Below, in pieces: positions 1 to 9,356 of a stretch of 64,000 nt of DNA. The notes beneath the pieces are model-generated. The model was not told where the DNA came from and searched no databases. It was given only the letters and a program-made list of their open reading frames with translations. The stretch is from Pandoraea terrae. Its GTDB lineage: Bacteria > Pseudomonadota > Gammaproteobacteria > Burkholderiales > Burkholderiaceae. The stretch covers positions 62,001-126,000 of the forward strand of contig NZ_CABPRZ010000003.1 in NCBI RefSeq assembly GCF_902459695.1. The letters are read 5' to 3'. Position 1 is the stretch's first letter, and each line of letters begins with the position of its first letter. Made by a program: the position numbers and the translations under genes.

Positions 1-972
1 GAGCACCGTCGGCGTGAAATCGAGCGACACGCCGAACGGCTTGAACGCGATCGTGATCGAGCCGGACTTGTCCTGCGCGACGGGAATCGGGATCTCGCCG
101 CCGGCGAGGAAGCTGGCGGTCTCGCCGGACATCGCCGTCAGGTTCGGTTCGGCGAGCATGGTGAGCAGCCCTTCCTGGTCGAGGGCATCGAGCACGCCGT
201 CGATGCCCCAGTGCGAGGTGTGAAATCCACCGAGGATGGAGAAGGCTTGCGAGGTCGAGGAAGACGCGGCGGTCGTCGCGGCGTTCGCGGCGGCCGCACC
301 CACGAGCGCACCGCTCAGGGAGTTGGTGGCGTTCAACGCCGTGCGTCCGTTGAAGAGTCCGCCGATGAAATTGCCGGAGGCCCCCAGGGAGCTCCAGTTG
401 ATGCCGAGCTGCTGCGTGATGTTGCGATCGACTTCCGTGACGCGCACGCGCAGATTGACCTGAATCGGCCGAGACAGTGTCATGCGGTTGACCAGCGCTT
501 CCTTGTTACGCAGGTAGGGTGTGAGCGACTGGATCACGGCGTCCGCGTCGGCGGCGCTTGGCACGACGCCCGCCACCATCAGCGAACCAGGCGCGCTGCT
601 CACCGTCAGCCGGAATTGCGGGAAGCGCGCATCCAGCAGGCGCTGCAGAGATTGCGTATCGACGCTGACCACGATCGTCTGGCGCAGGATCGTGCGGTTG
701 TTCGCGCCCAGTGCGAACACGGTCGTGGTGCCGGCTTTCTTGCCCAGCACGAACACCGTCTGCGGCGTCGGCACGTGGACGTCGGCAACCTCGGGGTCCG
801 CGACGAACACGGCCACGGCCGGTTCAGGCAAACGCAGCATCTCGCCTGCGCCGATGGCGACGGTTAGCATTGGACCCGCGCCTTGGGCATGTGCGCCCTG
901 CGCGAGCACCACGCCGAGCACAACGGCCCAGAGCCACCGTGAGCGAACCATCGAAGACGCCATGCGCCACAT
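1..972 (-). CDS. cpaC: Flp/Tad pilus secretin CpaC/RcpA, C-terminus beyond left edge
   Basis: Outer-membrane secretin through which the Flp pilus passes. The 324 visible codons begin with a signal peptide (hydrophobic segment to about residue 28, ending AHAQ). An N-terminal pilus-secretin domain follows (GAGEMLRLPEPAVAVFVADP, then VPTPQTVFVLGKKAGTTTVF), next a BON-like segment, and then the start of the secretin core (VNLRVRVTEVDRNITQQLGI, later LTMLAEPNLTAMSGETASFL). The start at 972 has AGGGA seven bases upstream; the in-frame ATG at 963 is too far from it. It is the last visible gene of flp-cpaA-cpaB-cpaC, 37 bp after cpaB. The rest of the gene and the tad ATPase genes lie outside the window. 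Confidence 0.9.
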   Translation of the reverse strand, partial: MWRMASSMVRSRWLWAVVLGVVLAQGAHAQGAGPMLTVAIGAGEMLRLPEPAVAVFVADPEVADVHVPTPQTVFVLGKKAGTTTVFALGANNRTILRQTIVVSVDTQSLQRLLDARFPQFRLTVSSAPGSLMVAGVVPSAADADAVIQSLTPYLRNKEALVNRMTLSRPIQVNLRVRVTEVDRNITQQLGINWSSLGASGNFIGGLFNGRTALNATNSLSGALVGAAAANAATTAASSSTSQAFSILGGFHTSHWGIDGVLDALDQEGLLTMLAEPNLTAMSGETASFLAGGEIPIPVAQDKSGSITIAFKPFGVSLDFTPTVL

Positions 973-1009
973 ATTCAGATCCCTGTCAGCACCCGGGACA
1001 TCCCGGACA

Positions 1010-2011
1010 TCAGCGTTGCGTTGCCGGGTTGGCGGCCACTTGCGGCTGCCCCGCGGGCGTGGGTGGCGGTGAGCCGGGCGTGGCCGCAGCGCCTGCCGGC
1101 GGCGCCGGCGTATTGGTTCCGTCGCCCACCTTCGAGCCCCGGTAGACGATGACCTTCGGCGCCGGCGCGCGAGCGGCGCCGCCAGCCGCCGCCGGCCCAT
1201 GCGAGGAGGTGCGCACCGCGCGCGAGACGTCGCTTGCCCACACCGGCGGTGTTTGCGGCTCCATCTCGTCGCCGGCGGCCGGTTGTTGGCGATCGCTCGT
1301 CGCGAAGCTGCGCAACGCCAGCGACAAGGAACCGAGATGGGTCGCCACCGCGATCACCTGCGCCGTGTGTGGCGTGACCTCGAAGGTGACGGTGCGGGCC
1401 CGCTGGTGGGCATCCTTGGGTTGCTCCTTGGTTTCCGCGTCTGCCTTCGGGCGCAGGAAGGCTGAGCCGACGGCCAGCACGCGCACCCGGCTGACCACCG
1501 TTTCGGCCGCGACCGAGTGGTCGGTCGGCGCGGGCCTGCCGGGAGTGCCGTCCAACTGTTGCGTCAGCAGGAGATCGACATAATCGCCCGGTTGGATCAG
1601 GCCGGCATTGCCCGAGACGTCGTCGATCGCCACAGAGGTCGCGCGCATGCCGGGCTTCAGGGCCGCCGCAAGAAAGCCGGGCGCGTCGGGCTGGATCACG
1701 TCGGCCAGGCCGAGCGGTTTGCCCGCGCTGACCGACGTGCGCAGCACCGCGCCTTTCAGGTCGGCGCCGCCGTCCTGCGACTGCACCAGCGCGCCCGGCG
1801 GGACCTGCCCGTGCGGGAAGTCGCGCCAGGCAAGATCGCTGTCGCGCAACAGCAGCCCTTGCGGCAAGTCGGCCGCGGCCGCACGCACGTGATCCATCGC
1901 CGGCGGCGCGGATGACGCGGGGCGGGACGCGGCGACGTAGAGTGTTCTCAATACGAAGGCACCGATGGCGGCGACGATCAGAAGCCCTGCAATTCTCAAT
2001 AGGCTGGACAT
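1010..2011 (-). CDS. cpaB: Flp pilus assembly protein CpaB/RcpC
   Basis: Periplasmic, membrane-anchored Flp pilus assembly factor of 333 residues. An N-terminal transmembrane segment (LRIAGLLIVAAIGAFVLRTL) is followed by a SAF domain at about residues 40-105 (ADLPQGLLLRDSDLAWRDFP) and the RcpC/CpaB region containing LIQPGDYVDLLLTQ and VRVLAVG. The C-terminal 70 residues are rich in Ala, Pro and Gly and look disordered. It lies between the prepilin peptidase and the secretin, all on the minus strand with short gaps, so one operon is likely. Family length is usually 260-320 residues; the extra length is the C-terminal tail. Confidence 0.9.
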   Translation of the reverse strand: MSSLLRIAGLLIVAAIGAFVLRTLYVAASRPASSAPPAMDHVRAAAADLPQGLLLRDSDLAWRDFPHGQVPPGALVQSQDGGADLKGAVLRTSVSAGKPLGLADVIQPDAPGFLAAALKPGMRATSVAIDDVSGNAGLIQPGDYVDLLLTQQLDGTPGRPAPTDHSVAAETVVSRVRVLAVGSAFLRPKADAETKEQPKDAHQRARTVTFEVTPHTAQVIAVATHLGSLSLALRSFATSDRQQPAAGDEMEPQTPPVWASDVSRAVRTSSHGPAAAGGAARAPAPKVIVYRGSKVGDGTNTPAPPAGAAATPGSPPPTPAGQPQVAANPATQR

Positions 2012-2029
2012 GGTCGCGACCGTACTCGG

Positions 2030-2527
2030 TTAGACAATCAATAGGGGACGTAGCGCGAGCGGCCAGACAGCCGCCATCCCGCCGAGTGCGAGCGCCACGC
2101 CATACGGTACGCCGCGCGCCGGAGCAAACAGCGCCAACATGCCGGGAAGTTGCGCGGACGGATCCCGATAGCGCACGCGGATGGCCAGCATGGCAAGGCC
2201 GAGCACAAGTCCGCATGACGACACAATGAACAAAACGGGCCAGGCGAGGGGCGGCCCTGCCCAAAGGAAAACCGCGGCTGCGAGTTTTGCGTCGCCGCCG
2301 CCCAGCCAACCAAAATGGAACAGCACGGCCGCTATTGCGAACGCCATAGCGGCCGCGCCGAGATGGCTTGCCAATGACGCCACACTCGCTTGCGCGAACG
2401 GTGCGCCCACAAAATACAGCCCGGCCACGAGAAGCACCGCACGCGTCGGCAAGCGGCGGAAGCGGACGTCATGCACCGCCAGGAAGGCCAACGCAAAGCA
2501 GGTCGCCAACTTCACCGCGTAGAGCAT
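2030..2527 (-). CDS. cpaA: Prepilin peptidase CpaA/TadV
   Basis: Inner-membrane aspartic protease that cleaves and may methylate the Flp prepilin. The 165-residue protein is almost entirely hydrophobic and carries the two active-site aspartates of the family: D20 (VHDVRFRRLP) and D79 in the GxGD-type motif LGGGDAKLA. I chose the ATG at 2527 because GAGGA lies just upstream; a GTG at 2554 would add nine charged residues and has no ribosome site. It is short because the TadV type lacks the N-terminal methylase domain of PilD. No other prepilin peptidase is in the window, so the pseudopilins at 16.6-26.5 kb depend on one encoded elsewhere. Confidence 0.9.
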   Translation of the reverse strand: MLYAVKLATCFALAFLAVHDVRFRRLPTRAVLLVAGLYFVGAPFAQASVASLASHLGAAAMAFAIAAVLFHFGWLGGGDAKLAAAVFLWAGPPLAWPVLFIVSSCGLVLGLAMLAIRVRYRDPSAQLPGMLALFAPARGVPYGVALALGGMAAVWPLALRPLLIV

Positions 2528-2623
2528 GTGATCCTCATCCAAGCGCACTACCACCGCCGCAACAGGGTCACGTTACGGAAACGCTCCGAACCCCGTGCGG
2601 CACGTGTCGCCAAAGATCATCGA

Positions 2624-2797
2624 TTAGATAATGCCCGAGATCTTGGTCGTCAGTTGGGTAAACAGGCCGGATAGCGCAGGGCTGAAAACGACACCGGCCG
2701 CGGCCACTGCGACAACGACAATACCTGCGAGCACCGCGTATTCGAGTGCGCTGACGCCGCGCTCGTCGCGCGACAGGGACTTGATGAATTGCAGCAT
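2624..2797 (-). CDS. flp: Flp/Fap-type major pilin
   Basis: Type IVb pilin of 57 residues, the structural subunit of the Flp pilus. A positively charged leader of 14 residues ends in Gly14, followed by VSALEYAVLAG: Glu and Tyr at mature positions 5 and 6 are the Flp signature. A single hydrophobic helix follows. The ATG at 2797 is preceded by GGAGG with a five-base spacer, which rules out the longer upstream reading. It is the first gene of the operon, 97 bp ahead of cpaA, with a long upstream region suited to strong separate transcription. Confidence 0.92.
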   Translation of the reverse strand: MLQFIKSLSRDERGVSALEYAVLAGIVVVAVAAAGVVFSPALSGLFTQLTTKISGII

Positions 2798-3220
2798 GAG
2801 GACCTCCATCATTAAAGTGACCGGTTGGCCGGCCGTGGGGAACATCTCAACGGAAAGCGGCTTGTGTCACTTTCCTTGCGGCTTAACGGCATCTGCTTCT
2901 GGTTCATGAATACGACAACCACGGCATCGACGTAGGCGGGACACTTGCATGGAAGGGGAGCTCGTCGATAATGACCATCGTAGCGAGCGGCGTGCGCCGG
3001 TGATGCGTGGAACTGAGGGTAAAAAGGATGTCAATTCGTTGTTTGGAGGGCGCACTCGAAGCGTGGCGAGCGGCCGCTCATACGCGGCGGGCTATCGGGT
3101 TCCGAAATTGATTTCAAAATGGCTATGACGCTCGTGAAAACATTTGTTTTCAGGCATCCCGGGCGATTTTTGTCATGACGCCGTCATGAATATGCGGGCA
3201 CGGGGACGTCGCCGGCATGC
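2798..3220. promoter_or_regulatory. Upstream region of the flp operon with a perfect palindrome
   Basis: This 423 bp stretch separates the end of a LysR gene from flp and has no credible gene. It holds a perfect 8 bp inverted repeat around one central base at 3173-3189 (TCATGACG, C, CGTCATGA). It is not followed by a T-run on the minus strand, so it looks like an operator rather than the LysR terminator. I could not place a convincing -35/-10 pair. Confidence 0.45.
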
Positions 3221-4117
3221 CTACCCCGGTGCACTCTCGCGCACTGCCTCATGCAAATACTCCAGGAACCGTTCTGTCGCTGGCTCCGCAGCCCCCGCAC
3301 GTCGTAGCGACAACACTGGCGATGCCTTCTCATTGCGCGCCAGCGGCACAAAGCGCACGCGCGCATCGCCGGCCTGCTCAAGCGTCTTCGGCACCAGCGC
3401 CACGCCCATCCCGAACCCGACCATTGTCACCACCGTCTGCCATAGCCGGGCCTCGTGGCGGATCACAGGGCTGAAGCCGGCGTCCACGCACAATGCAGTA
3501 ATCAGATCGTGATAATGCGGCGACACCGTGCGCGGGAACAGGATGAACGGTTCCTGCGCGAGTGCGCCCAAGTCGACGGACTTGTTGCGGGCAAAGGGAT
3601 GTCCAACGGGCAGGCAGCACAGGAAGGGCTCGGAAAACATCGGGGCGGACACGACCTCGGCCGGGAAATTGCCCCAATAGGCACAGCCCAGGTCGATCTG
3701 CATACGCTGGACAGCCTGGACCTGCTCGCTGGTGTTCATCTCCGTCAGGATGATCTCGACAGCAGGGTGGTCGGCCTCGAAGCGCTTGGCGGCGCTTGGC
3801 AGCCCGCGATACAGCATCGAATTGACGAAACCGATGCGCAGCCGGCCCGCCAGCCCATGCGCGGAGCGTTGCGTCAACCGTTCCACCTCGCTGGCCTGCT
3901 GCAGCAACTTGTGCGCTTCGTGCAGCAACACCTGCCCGGCGTTGGTCAGCGCGACCATCTTGTTGGTGCGCGACAGCAGCTGCACGCCGAGCTGCTCCTC
4001 GAATTTGCGGATGTCGAAGCTGAGCGCCGGCTGCGAGATGAACAGCCGCTTGGCCGCCCGCCCGAAGTGCAATTCTTCCGCGACAGCAACGAAATAGCGC
4101 AATTGCTTGAGGTCCAC
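3221..4117 (-). CDS. LysR-family transcriptional regulator
   Basis: DNA-binding regulator of about 298 residues. The N-terminal winged helix-turn-helix reads LKQLRYFVAVAEELHFGRAA, then a recognition helix with SQPALSFDIRKFEEQLGVQL. A periplasmic-binding-like effector domain starts near residue 90 (LRIGFVNSMLYRGLP). The start is probably GTG at 4117, with GGGAG five to six bases upstream; a longer reading begins at 4135. It is divergent from the acyl-CoA dehydrogenase gene, so it probably regulates that operon. The effector is unknown; a carboxylate or acyl-CoA-type ligand fits the neighbours. Confidence 0.9.
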   Translation of the reverse strand: MDLKQLRYFVAVAEELHFGRAAKRLFISQPALSFDIRKFEEQLGVQLLSRTNKMVALTNAGQVLLHEAHKLLQQASEVERLTQRSAHGLAGRLRIGFVNSMLYRGLPSAAKRFEADHPAVEIILTEMNTSEQVQAVQRMQIDLGCAYWGNFPAEVVSAPMFSEPFLCCLPVGHPFARNKSVDLGALAQEPFILFPRTVSPHYHDLITALCVDAGFSPVIRHEARLWQTVVTMVGFGMGVALVPKTLEQAGDARVRFVPLARNEKASPVLSLRRAGAAEPATERFLEYLHEAVRESAPG

Positions 4118-4233
4118 GGCCGCTCCCGTTATCAATAATTAATTCTTATCGTACAGGACAAATCATGTATTGGACGTTAATCGTTGCCGTTTCTATGCTT
4201 CACAAACCGAGGAGACAAGCGAGACACGCCCGC
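4118..4233. promoter_or_regulatory. Divergent LysR/acyl-CoA dehydrogenase control region
   Basis: An AT-rich patch at 4129-4149 stands out in GC-rich surroundings and contains overlapping AATAATT/AATTAATT half-sites with T-N11-A spacing typical of LysR operators. It sits between the divergent genes. The assignment rests on position and base composition only. Confidence 0.4.
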
Positions 4234-5988
4234 ATGAACGACATCGTCCACGAGCCGCCTGGCGGCCATCTGAACATCCCCGACAGCCGGGGCATCAATT
4301 TCTTCAGCGTCGACCCGGATCTCGCCCGCCTGTTGCGGCTTTATCTGGGCGAGAATGTGTACCAGGCGCTGGAACCCCAGCTCGACTTGCTAGGCCAGCG
4401 CGCCTCCGACGAACTCGATGCCTGGGCGCTCAGCGCCGACCACAACCCGCCCCGGTTGCGCCACCGCACGCGTCGCGGCGAGCCGCTGCAGAGCATCGAC
4501 AAGCACCCCGACTACGTCGCGCTCGAGCGCGTGGCCTATGCCGAGCTCGGCTTGGCCTCGATGAGCCATGTCCCCGACGCGCCGCCACCGCTGGTCAAGT
4601 ACGCGTTGACGTATCTGTTTGTGCAGGCGGAGTTTGGTCTGTGCTGCCCGGTCAGCATGACCGATTCGCTCACCCGCACGCTGCGCAAGTTCGGTGATGC
4701 GTCCGTGGTGGAGCGCTACCTGCCGATGCTTGCCTCGCGCGATTTTGATGCGCTATACCAGGGCGCGATGTTCATGACCGAGCAGGCCGCCGGTTCCGAC
4801 GTCGCCCGGGTCGCCACGCGCGCCGCGCTCGAAACCGCGCCCGATGGCACGAAAACGTGGCGCCTCCATGGCGACAAGTGGTTCTGCTCAAACGCCGACG
4901 CCGACTTGGCGATGGTGCTGGCCCGCCCGGACGGCGCACCGTCGGGCATCAACGGCCTGGCCCTGTTCCTGCTGCCGAAGACGCTGCCGGATGGCTCGCG
5001 CAACCACTACCGCATCATCCGCCTGAAGGACAAGCTTGGCAGCCGCTCGATGGCCAGCGGCGAGATCGTGCTGGAAGGCGCAAGCGCTTACCTGATCGGC
5101 GAGGTGGGACGCGGATTTCACCAGATGGCCGACATGATCAACATGTCGCGGCTGTCGAACGGCGTGCGTGCGGCCGGCCTGATGCGTCGCGCGACGACCG
5201 AGGCGCTGCACATCGCGCGCAACCGCGAAGCCTTCGGCCGCAAACTGATCGACATGCCGCTCATGCAGCGCCAGTTGCTGAAGATGCTGTTGCCGACCGA
5301 GCAGGCACGCTCGATGTTCATGCAGATCGCGCTGCTGCTCGCGCGTGCCGATGCCGGCGATGCACAGGCTGCCAAGTGCGTACGCATCCTCACGCCGCTG
5401 ATCAAGTTTCGTGCCTGCCGTGACGCCCGGCGCGTCACCGGCGATGCGATGGAAGTTCGCGGCGGCACCGGCTACATCGAGGAATGGAGCGACGCCCGCC
5501 TGGTGCGCGACGCACACCTTGGTTCGATCTGGGAGGGCACGAGCAATATCGTTGCGCTGGATATCGCGCGTGCGGTCAAGCGCGAGGATGCGCTCGAACC
5601 GCTGCGGGACTATCTGCTGAGCCTGCTCGACGCGGCGCGGCTGCCGGCGCAAAGCGATGCCGCGCTGCGTACCACGCTCGACCGCGCCTGCAGCGTCATG
5701 GCCAGGGTGGCCGCCGATGGCGACGACGAGCGGGTGCGTCAGGTCGGCTCCGCGCTATACCACATCACCACCGCCGTCTTCATGGCATCCGAAGCGATGC
5801 GGCTTGCGCCCGACTTCCGCCGGTTGGCGTTCAGCCACCTGGTGCTGCGTCACAAGCTGCTGCCGGCCGATCCGCTGGCGGTGTCGCCGGAGCAAGACGA
5901 TGCCCCGCTGCTCGAGGCGCTGGTCAAGGGCCGGGAAGTCTCGCTTGCGCTGGCGCTGCAAGTGCTGCCAGCAGGGGGCTCGCAATGA
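4234..5988 (+). CDS. AidB-like acyl-CoA dehydrogenase family protein
   Basis: FAD-dependent acyl-CoA dehydrogenase-fold protein of 584 residues, longer than the usual 380-400, which matches the AidB-like branch with an extra C-terminal helical domain. The N-terminal part has HPDYVALERVAYAELGLAS. The FAD/substrate core has TEQAAGSDV and DKLGSRSMASGEIVLEGA. The C-terminal core has GGTGYIEEWSDARLVRDAHL then WEGTSNIVALD, where E434 sits at the usual catalytic Glu position of WEGT/YEGT motifs. The start at 4234 fits the family; the ATG at 4165 would add 23 basic residues. It overlaps the CoA-transferase gene by ATGA. With a CoA-transferase and a transporter, a catabolic role on an imported organic acid is likely, rather than AidB's alkylation response. 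Confidence 0.82.
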   Translation: MNDIVHEPPGGHLNIPDSRGINFFSVDPDLARLLRLYLGENVYQALEPQLDLLGQRASDELDAWALSADHNPPRLRHRTRRGEPLQSIDKHPDYVALERVAYAELGLASMSHVPDAPPPLVKYALTYLFVQAEFGLCCPVSMTDSLTRTLRKFGDASVVERYLPMLASRDFDALYQGAMFMTEQAAGSDVARVATRAALETAPDGTKTWRLHGDKWFCSNADADLAMVLARPDGAPSGINGLALFLLPKTLPDGSRNHYRIIRLKDKLGSRSMASGEIVLEGASAYLIGEVGRGFHQMADMINMSRLSNGVRAAGLMRRATTEALHIARNREAFGRKLIDMPLMQRQLLKMLLPTEQARSMFMQIALLLARADAGDAQAAKCVRILTPLIKFRACRDARRVTGDAMEVRGGTGYIEEWSDARLVRDAHLGSIWEGTSNIVALDIARAVKREDALEPLRDYLLSLLDAARLPAQSDAALRTTLDRACSVMARVAADGDDERVRQVGSALYHITTAVFMASEAMRLAPDFRRLAFSHLVLRHKLLPADPLAVSPEQDDAPLLEALVKGREVSLALALQVLPAGGSQ

Positions 5989-7163
5989 GCGGGGCACTGC
6001 AAGGGCTCAAGGTCGTCGACCTGAGCCGTGTCCTTGGCGGCCCGTACTGCACCCAGGCGCTGGCCGATCATGGCGCCCAAGTCATCAAGCTGGAACCGCC
6101 CAGCGGCGACGAAACCCGCACCTGGGGCCCGCCGTTCGACGGCGATACGGCGTGGTACTTCAACGGTGTCAACCGCAACAAGCTGGGCATCTCGGTCGAC
6201 CTGTCGAGCGAAGACGGTCGTGCCATTCTGTGGCAACTGCTTGAAGGCGCCGATGTGCTGGTCGAGAACTTCAAACCAGGCACGCTGGCCCGCTGGGGGA
6301 TGGATTTCGAGCGGGATCTGCATCCGCGCTGTCCGCGCCTGATCCACTGCGCTGTCTCCGGCTTTGGCCCGGACGGCCCGTTGGGCGGGTTGCCCGGCTA
6401 CGACGCCGCCATCCAGGCCATGGCCGGCCTGATGAGCGTCAACGGTGAGCGCGACGGCGGCCCGATGCGTATCGGCCTGCCGATCGTCGACATGGTGACC
6501 GGGCTCAACGCGTTGTCCGGCATCCTTTTGGCGCTGGCCGAGCGCGAGAAGAGCGGGCGTGGCCAGTCGATCGACATTGCGCTGTATGACTGCGGCGTAT
6601 CGCTGCTGCATCCGCACCTGCCCAACTACTTCGGCTCCGGCAAGGTGCCGCAGCGTAGCGGCAACGCCCATCCGAACATTGCCCCGTACGACAGCTACCA
6701 GACCGGCACTGCGCCGATCTTCCTGGCCGTCGGCAACGACCGCCAGTTCGCCAGGCTGTGCACGCACATAGGCGCGCCGGAACTGCCCGACGATCCGCGC
6801 TTTGCCGACAACCGCAGCCGTTGCGCGCATCGGCCGGAACTCAAGCGAGCGCTGGAGGCGCAACTGGCCCGGTTCGATTGCGAGCGGCTCGCACACGACC
6901 TGATTCATGCGGGCGTGCCGTGCGGGCCGGTGCAGACGGTCGACGTGGTCGCCGCACATCCGCACACATTGCATCGGCAGATGGTCGTGCATATCGACGG
7001 CTATCGCGGTACCGGTTCGCCGATCAAGCTGTCGCGCACGCCGGCCACGTACCGGACGGCCCCGCCCGCGCTCGGCGCGGATACGGATGCGGTGCTCGCA
7101 ACGCTCGGCATCGACCCGGCGACTCGTCAACGCCTGTTTGAAGCTGGCGTATTGAAAGGCTGA
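5985..7163 (+). CDS. Type III CoA-transferase (CaiB/BaiF family)
   Basis: Moves CoA between carboxylic acids. The 392-residue protein starts LQGLKVVDLSRVLGGPYCTQ and contains DVLVENFKPGTLARWGMDF and the motif GYDAAIQAMAGLM, in which D140 is at the position of the catalytic aspartate. The ATG overlaps the stop of the dehydrogenase (ATGA), so the two are translationally coupled. The likely pathway is CoA activation of an acid brought in by the downstream MHS transporter, then oxidation by the dehydrogenase. The substrate cannot be read from the sequence. Confidence 0.88.
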   Translation: MSGALQGLKVVDLSRVLGGPYCTQALADHGAQVIKLEPPSGDETRTWGPPFDGDTAWYFNGVNRNKLGISVDLSSEDGRAILWQLLEGADVLVENFKPGTLARWGMDFERDLHPRCPRLIHCAVSGFGPDGPLGGLPGYDAAIQAMAGLMSVNGERDGGPMRIGLPIVDMVTGLNALSGILLALAEREKSGRGQSIDIALYDCGVSLLHPHLPNYFGSGKVPQRSGNAHPNIAPYDSYQTGTAPIFLAVGNDRQFARLCTHIGAPELPDDPRFADNRSRCAHRPELKRALEAQLARFDCERLAHDLIHAGVPCGPVQTVDVVAAHPHTLHRQMVVHIDGYRGTGSPIKLSRTPATYRTAPPALGADTDAVLATLGIDPATRQRLFEAGVLKG

Positions 7164-7239
7164 AACGCGCGCACCGGCGCACACCCCCCGGCGACGGCCC
7201 GCAGAGGCCGCGCCCTGCAGTCCCATTAGGAGAGCAACC

Positions 7240-8634
7240 ATGCATCGCCAATCCGATCCGCAGCCAGCGGACCGCCAACCGCGCCGCGCCGCGGCCGCCG
7301 CCTTCATCGGCACGACCATTGAGTGGTACGACTTCTACATCTACGGCCTGGCCGCCGCGCTGGTTTTCGGCAAGGTGTTCTTTGCCAAGACGCTGGACCC
7401 GGGTATCGCCACGCTGCTGTCGTTCGTAACGTTGTGGGCCGGTTTTGCGGCGCGCCCGATCGGCGGCATCATCTTTGGCCACCTGGGTGACAAGATCGGT
7501 CGCAAGACCACGCTCATCATCACACTGATCATGATGGGTCTGGCCACCATGGGCATCGGCTTGCTGCCGAGCTATACGCAGATCGGGGTGTGGGCGCCGG
7601 CCGGGCTGGTGATCCTGCGTGTCTTGCAGGGCGTGGCGGTCGGCGGGGAGTGGGGCGGCGCGGTGCTCATCGCCAGCGAGAGCGTGCCCAAGCGCAAGAG
7701 CATCCTCTATTCCGCTTTTGCGCAGCAGGGCTCGCCCACGGGCAACCTGCTGGCCACCGTCGTGTTCTTCTTCCTGAGCGTGCTGCCGACACCGGACTTC
7801 ATCCTGTGGGGTTGGCGCATTCCGTTCCTCCTGTCGGCCGTGCTCGTGATCGTGGGTCTGGTGATGCGCCTGAGATTGGAAGAATCAGACGACATGAAGC
7901 GCGTCCTGCAGCAGAAGAAGACCGTCAAGTTGCCGCTGAGGGAGGTGCTGCGCGATCATTGGGGCCTTGTCCTGCTGGGTGCCGGCACGCTGCCGCTCAT
8001 TCATGTGACGTACCTGAAGAGCAACTTCGCGTTGTCGTGGGCGACCAAGGAACTGGGTTATTCGCAGGGCACCTTCCTCGGCATCATTGCCATTGCACTG
8101 GTCGTGCAGTTCCTGACGCAGCCGCTGGGCGCGCTGCTGGTGTCGCGCATGGACATGCGCCGCGCGATCTGCCTGATGGTGCTGCCCGAATTTCTGCTGA
8201 TGCCGGTGATGTTCTTCGCCATCCAGAGCAAGGTGTACTGGATGGCCCTGGCGGGCATGTGCCTGGCGACGATTCCGCATTCGATGTTCTATGGGGCCAT
8301 TGGCGGCATCCTGGCGCGTGTGTTTCCGACGCGGATTCGCTACACCGGTTTGTCGCTGGCGTACCAGTTGTGTTCGCTGGTGGTGGGCGGCGGCACGCCG
8401 GTCTTCGCACAGTGGGTGCTGAATGCGACCGGCAGCATCGTTGGCGTAGCAATCTCGTCGGCCCTGTACGCGGCGTTGTCGCTGGCCTGCACGCTGATGC
8501 TGCTCAATCGCACCGGCTTTCGGGCGGATGAATTGTCCTCGGCGGAACAGGCGGATGCCGCCGATCTCGGACTCGACCAGGCCGGCATGCCGGCAAGCGC
8601 GCCTCAGCCGATCGGCAAGACCGTGACTGCATAG
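7240..8634 (+). CDS. MFS transporter, metabolite:H+ symporter (MHS) family
   Basis: Inner-membrane proton symporter of 464 residues with 12 predicted membrane segments. MHS hallmarks are AFIGTTIEWYDFYIYGLAAA at the first helix, GHLGDKIGRKTTLI in the loop between helices 2 and 3, and GVAVGGEWGGAVLI. The ATG at 7240 has AGGAGAG upstream. It follows the CoA-transferase by 76 bp in the same direction and probably imports the acid used by that operon. Relatives carry dicarboxylates, alpha-ketoglutarate, shikimate or betaine; no choice is possible here. Confidence 0.9.
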   Translation: MHRQSDPQPADRQPRRAAAAAFIGTTIEWYDFYIYGLAAALVFGKVFFAKTLDPGIATLLSFVTLWAGFAARPIGGIIFGHLGDKIGRKTTLIITLIMMGLATMGIGLLPSYTQIGVWAPAGLVILRVLQGVAVGGEWGGAVLIASESVPKRKSILYSAFAQQGSPTGNLLATVVFFFLSVLPTPDFILWGWRIPFLLSAVLVIVGLVMRLRLEESDDMKRVLQQKKTVKLPLREVLRDHWGLVLLGAGTLPLIHVTYLKSNFALSWATKELGYSQGTFLGIIAIALVVQFLTQPLGALLVSRMDMRRAICLMVLPEFLLMPVMFFAIQSKVYWMALAGMCLATIPHSMFYGAIGGILARVFPTRIRYTGLSLAYQLCSLVVGGGTPVFAQWVLNATGSIVGVAISSALYAALSLACTLMLLNRTGFRADELSSAEQADAADLGLDQAGMPASAPQPIGKTVTA

Positions 8635-8711
8635 TCGGAACGAATGGTGGTTACAAGATCCCGGGCTCGCGGCGATACACGCGTTGTGTCGCGCGGATGT
8701 CTTTCAGCGGA

Positions 8712-9356
8712 CTAACTCTGACGTTCGCCTCGAAGCCGGCGGTAGTGCGACATGACCGTCAGTACGTACAACTTTGTTTCCGAGAACGCGGGGATTCGAT
8801 TGCCTGCACGCATTACCGCGTTCTCGCCCGCGTTGTACGCCGCAACCGCCAATTCGATATCGCCCTTGAACGTATCCAGAAGGAAGCGCAAGTATTGGGC
8901 GCCGGCCAGCACGTTGGCTCGGGGATCGAACATGTCGCCGGCCGAAAAGCGCTTGGCAGTCTGCGGCATCAACTGCATGAGGCCACGCGCGCCTTTTTTT
9001 GACACCGCTTTGGGGTTGAATTTTGATTCGACCGCAATCACTGCCCTTAACAACTCCTCCGGCACCTGCGAATTGCGGCTGGCTTCGGCAATGATGCCGG
9101 AGAATTTGGACGTATCGACGACTGCCGTCGCATTGGCCGCAGAGGATTCTTCCGAACCATGCGCCCCAGGTTCGGGGCCGGCGACGATCACGTGCAGGGT
9201 CGGGTCGCTCGGATCGTTGCTCAATACGACCACACCATTGGTACCGACAGCGCCATAGATTTGCGCGTTTGCGAGACACGAAAACGCCAGTCCCACTACG
9301 ATCAACGCGGTGAGAAAGGCGATTCTGGGCAACGGCGAGGATTCACATAGGTTCAT
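8712..9356 (-). CDS. Exported SLT-family lytic transglycosylase
   Basis: Peptidoglycan-cleaving enzyme of 214 residues. A signal peptide runs to about residue 32 (FSCLANAQ). A short beta-rich region follows (IYGAVGTNGVVVLSNDPSDP), then the transglycosylase domain from about residue 82. The catalytic Glu is E110 in AVIAVESKFNPKAVS, followed by GARGLMQLMPQTAKRF and AVAAYNAGENAV. The start at 9356 has GGAG nine bases upstream; longer readings have no good site. Specialised enzymes of this kind open the wall for envelope-spanning machines, so the secretion system 7 kb away is a plausible client (inference). It is divergent from ccsB. Confidence 0.88.
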   Translation of the reverse strand: MNLCESSPLPRIAFLTALIVVGLAFSCLANAQIYGAVGTNGVVVLSNDPSDPTLHVIVAGPEPGAHGSEESSAANATAVVDTSKFSGIIAEASRNSQVPEELLRAVIAVESKFNPKAVSKKGARGLMQLMPQTAKRFSAGDMFDPRANVLAGAQYLRFLLDTFKGDIELAVAAYNAGENAVMRAGNRIPAFSETKLYVLTVMSHYRRLRGERQS

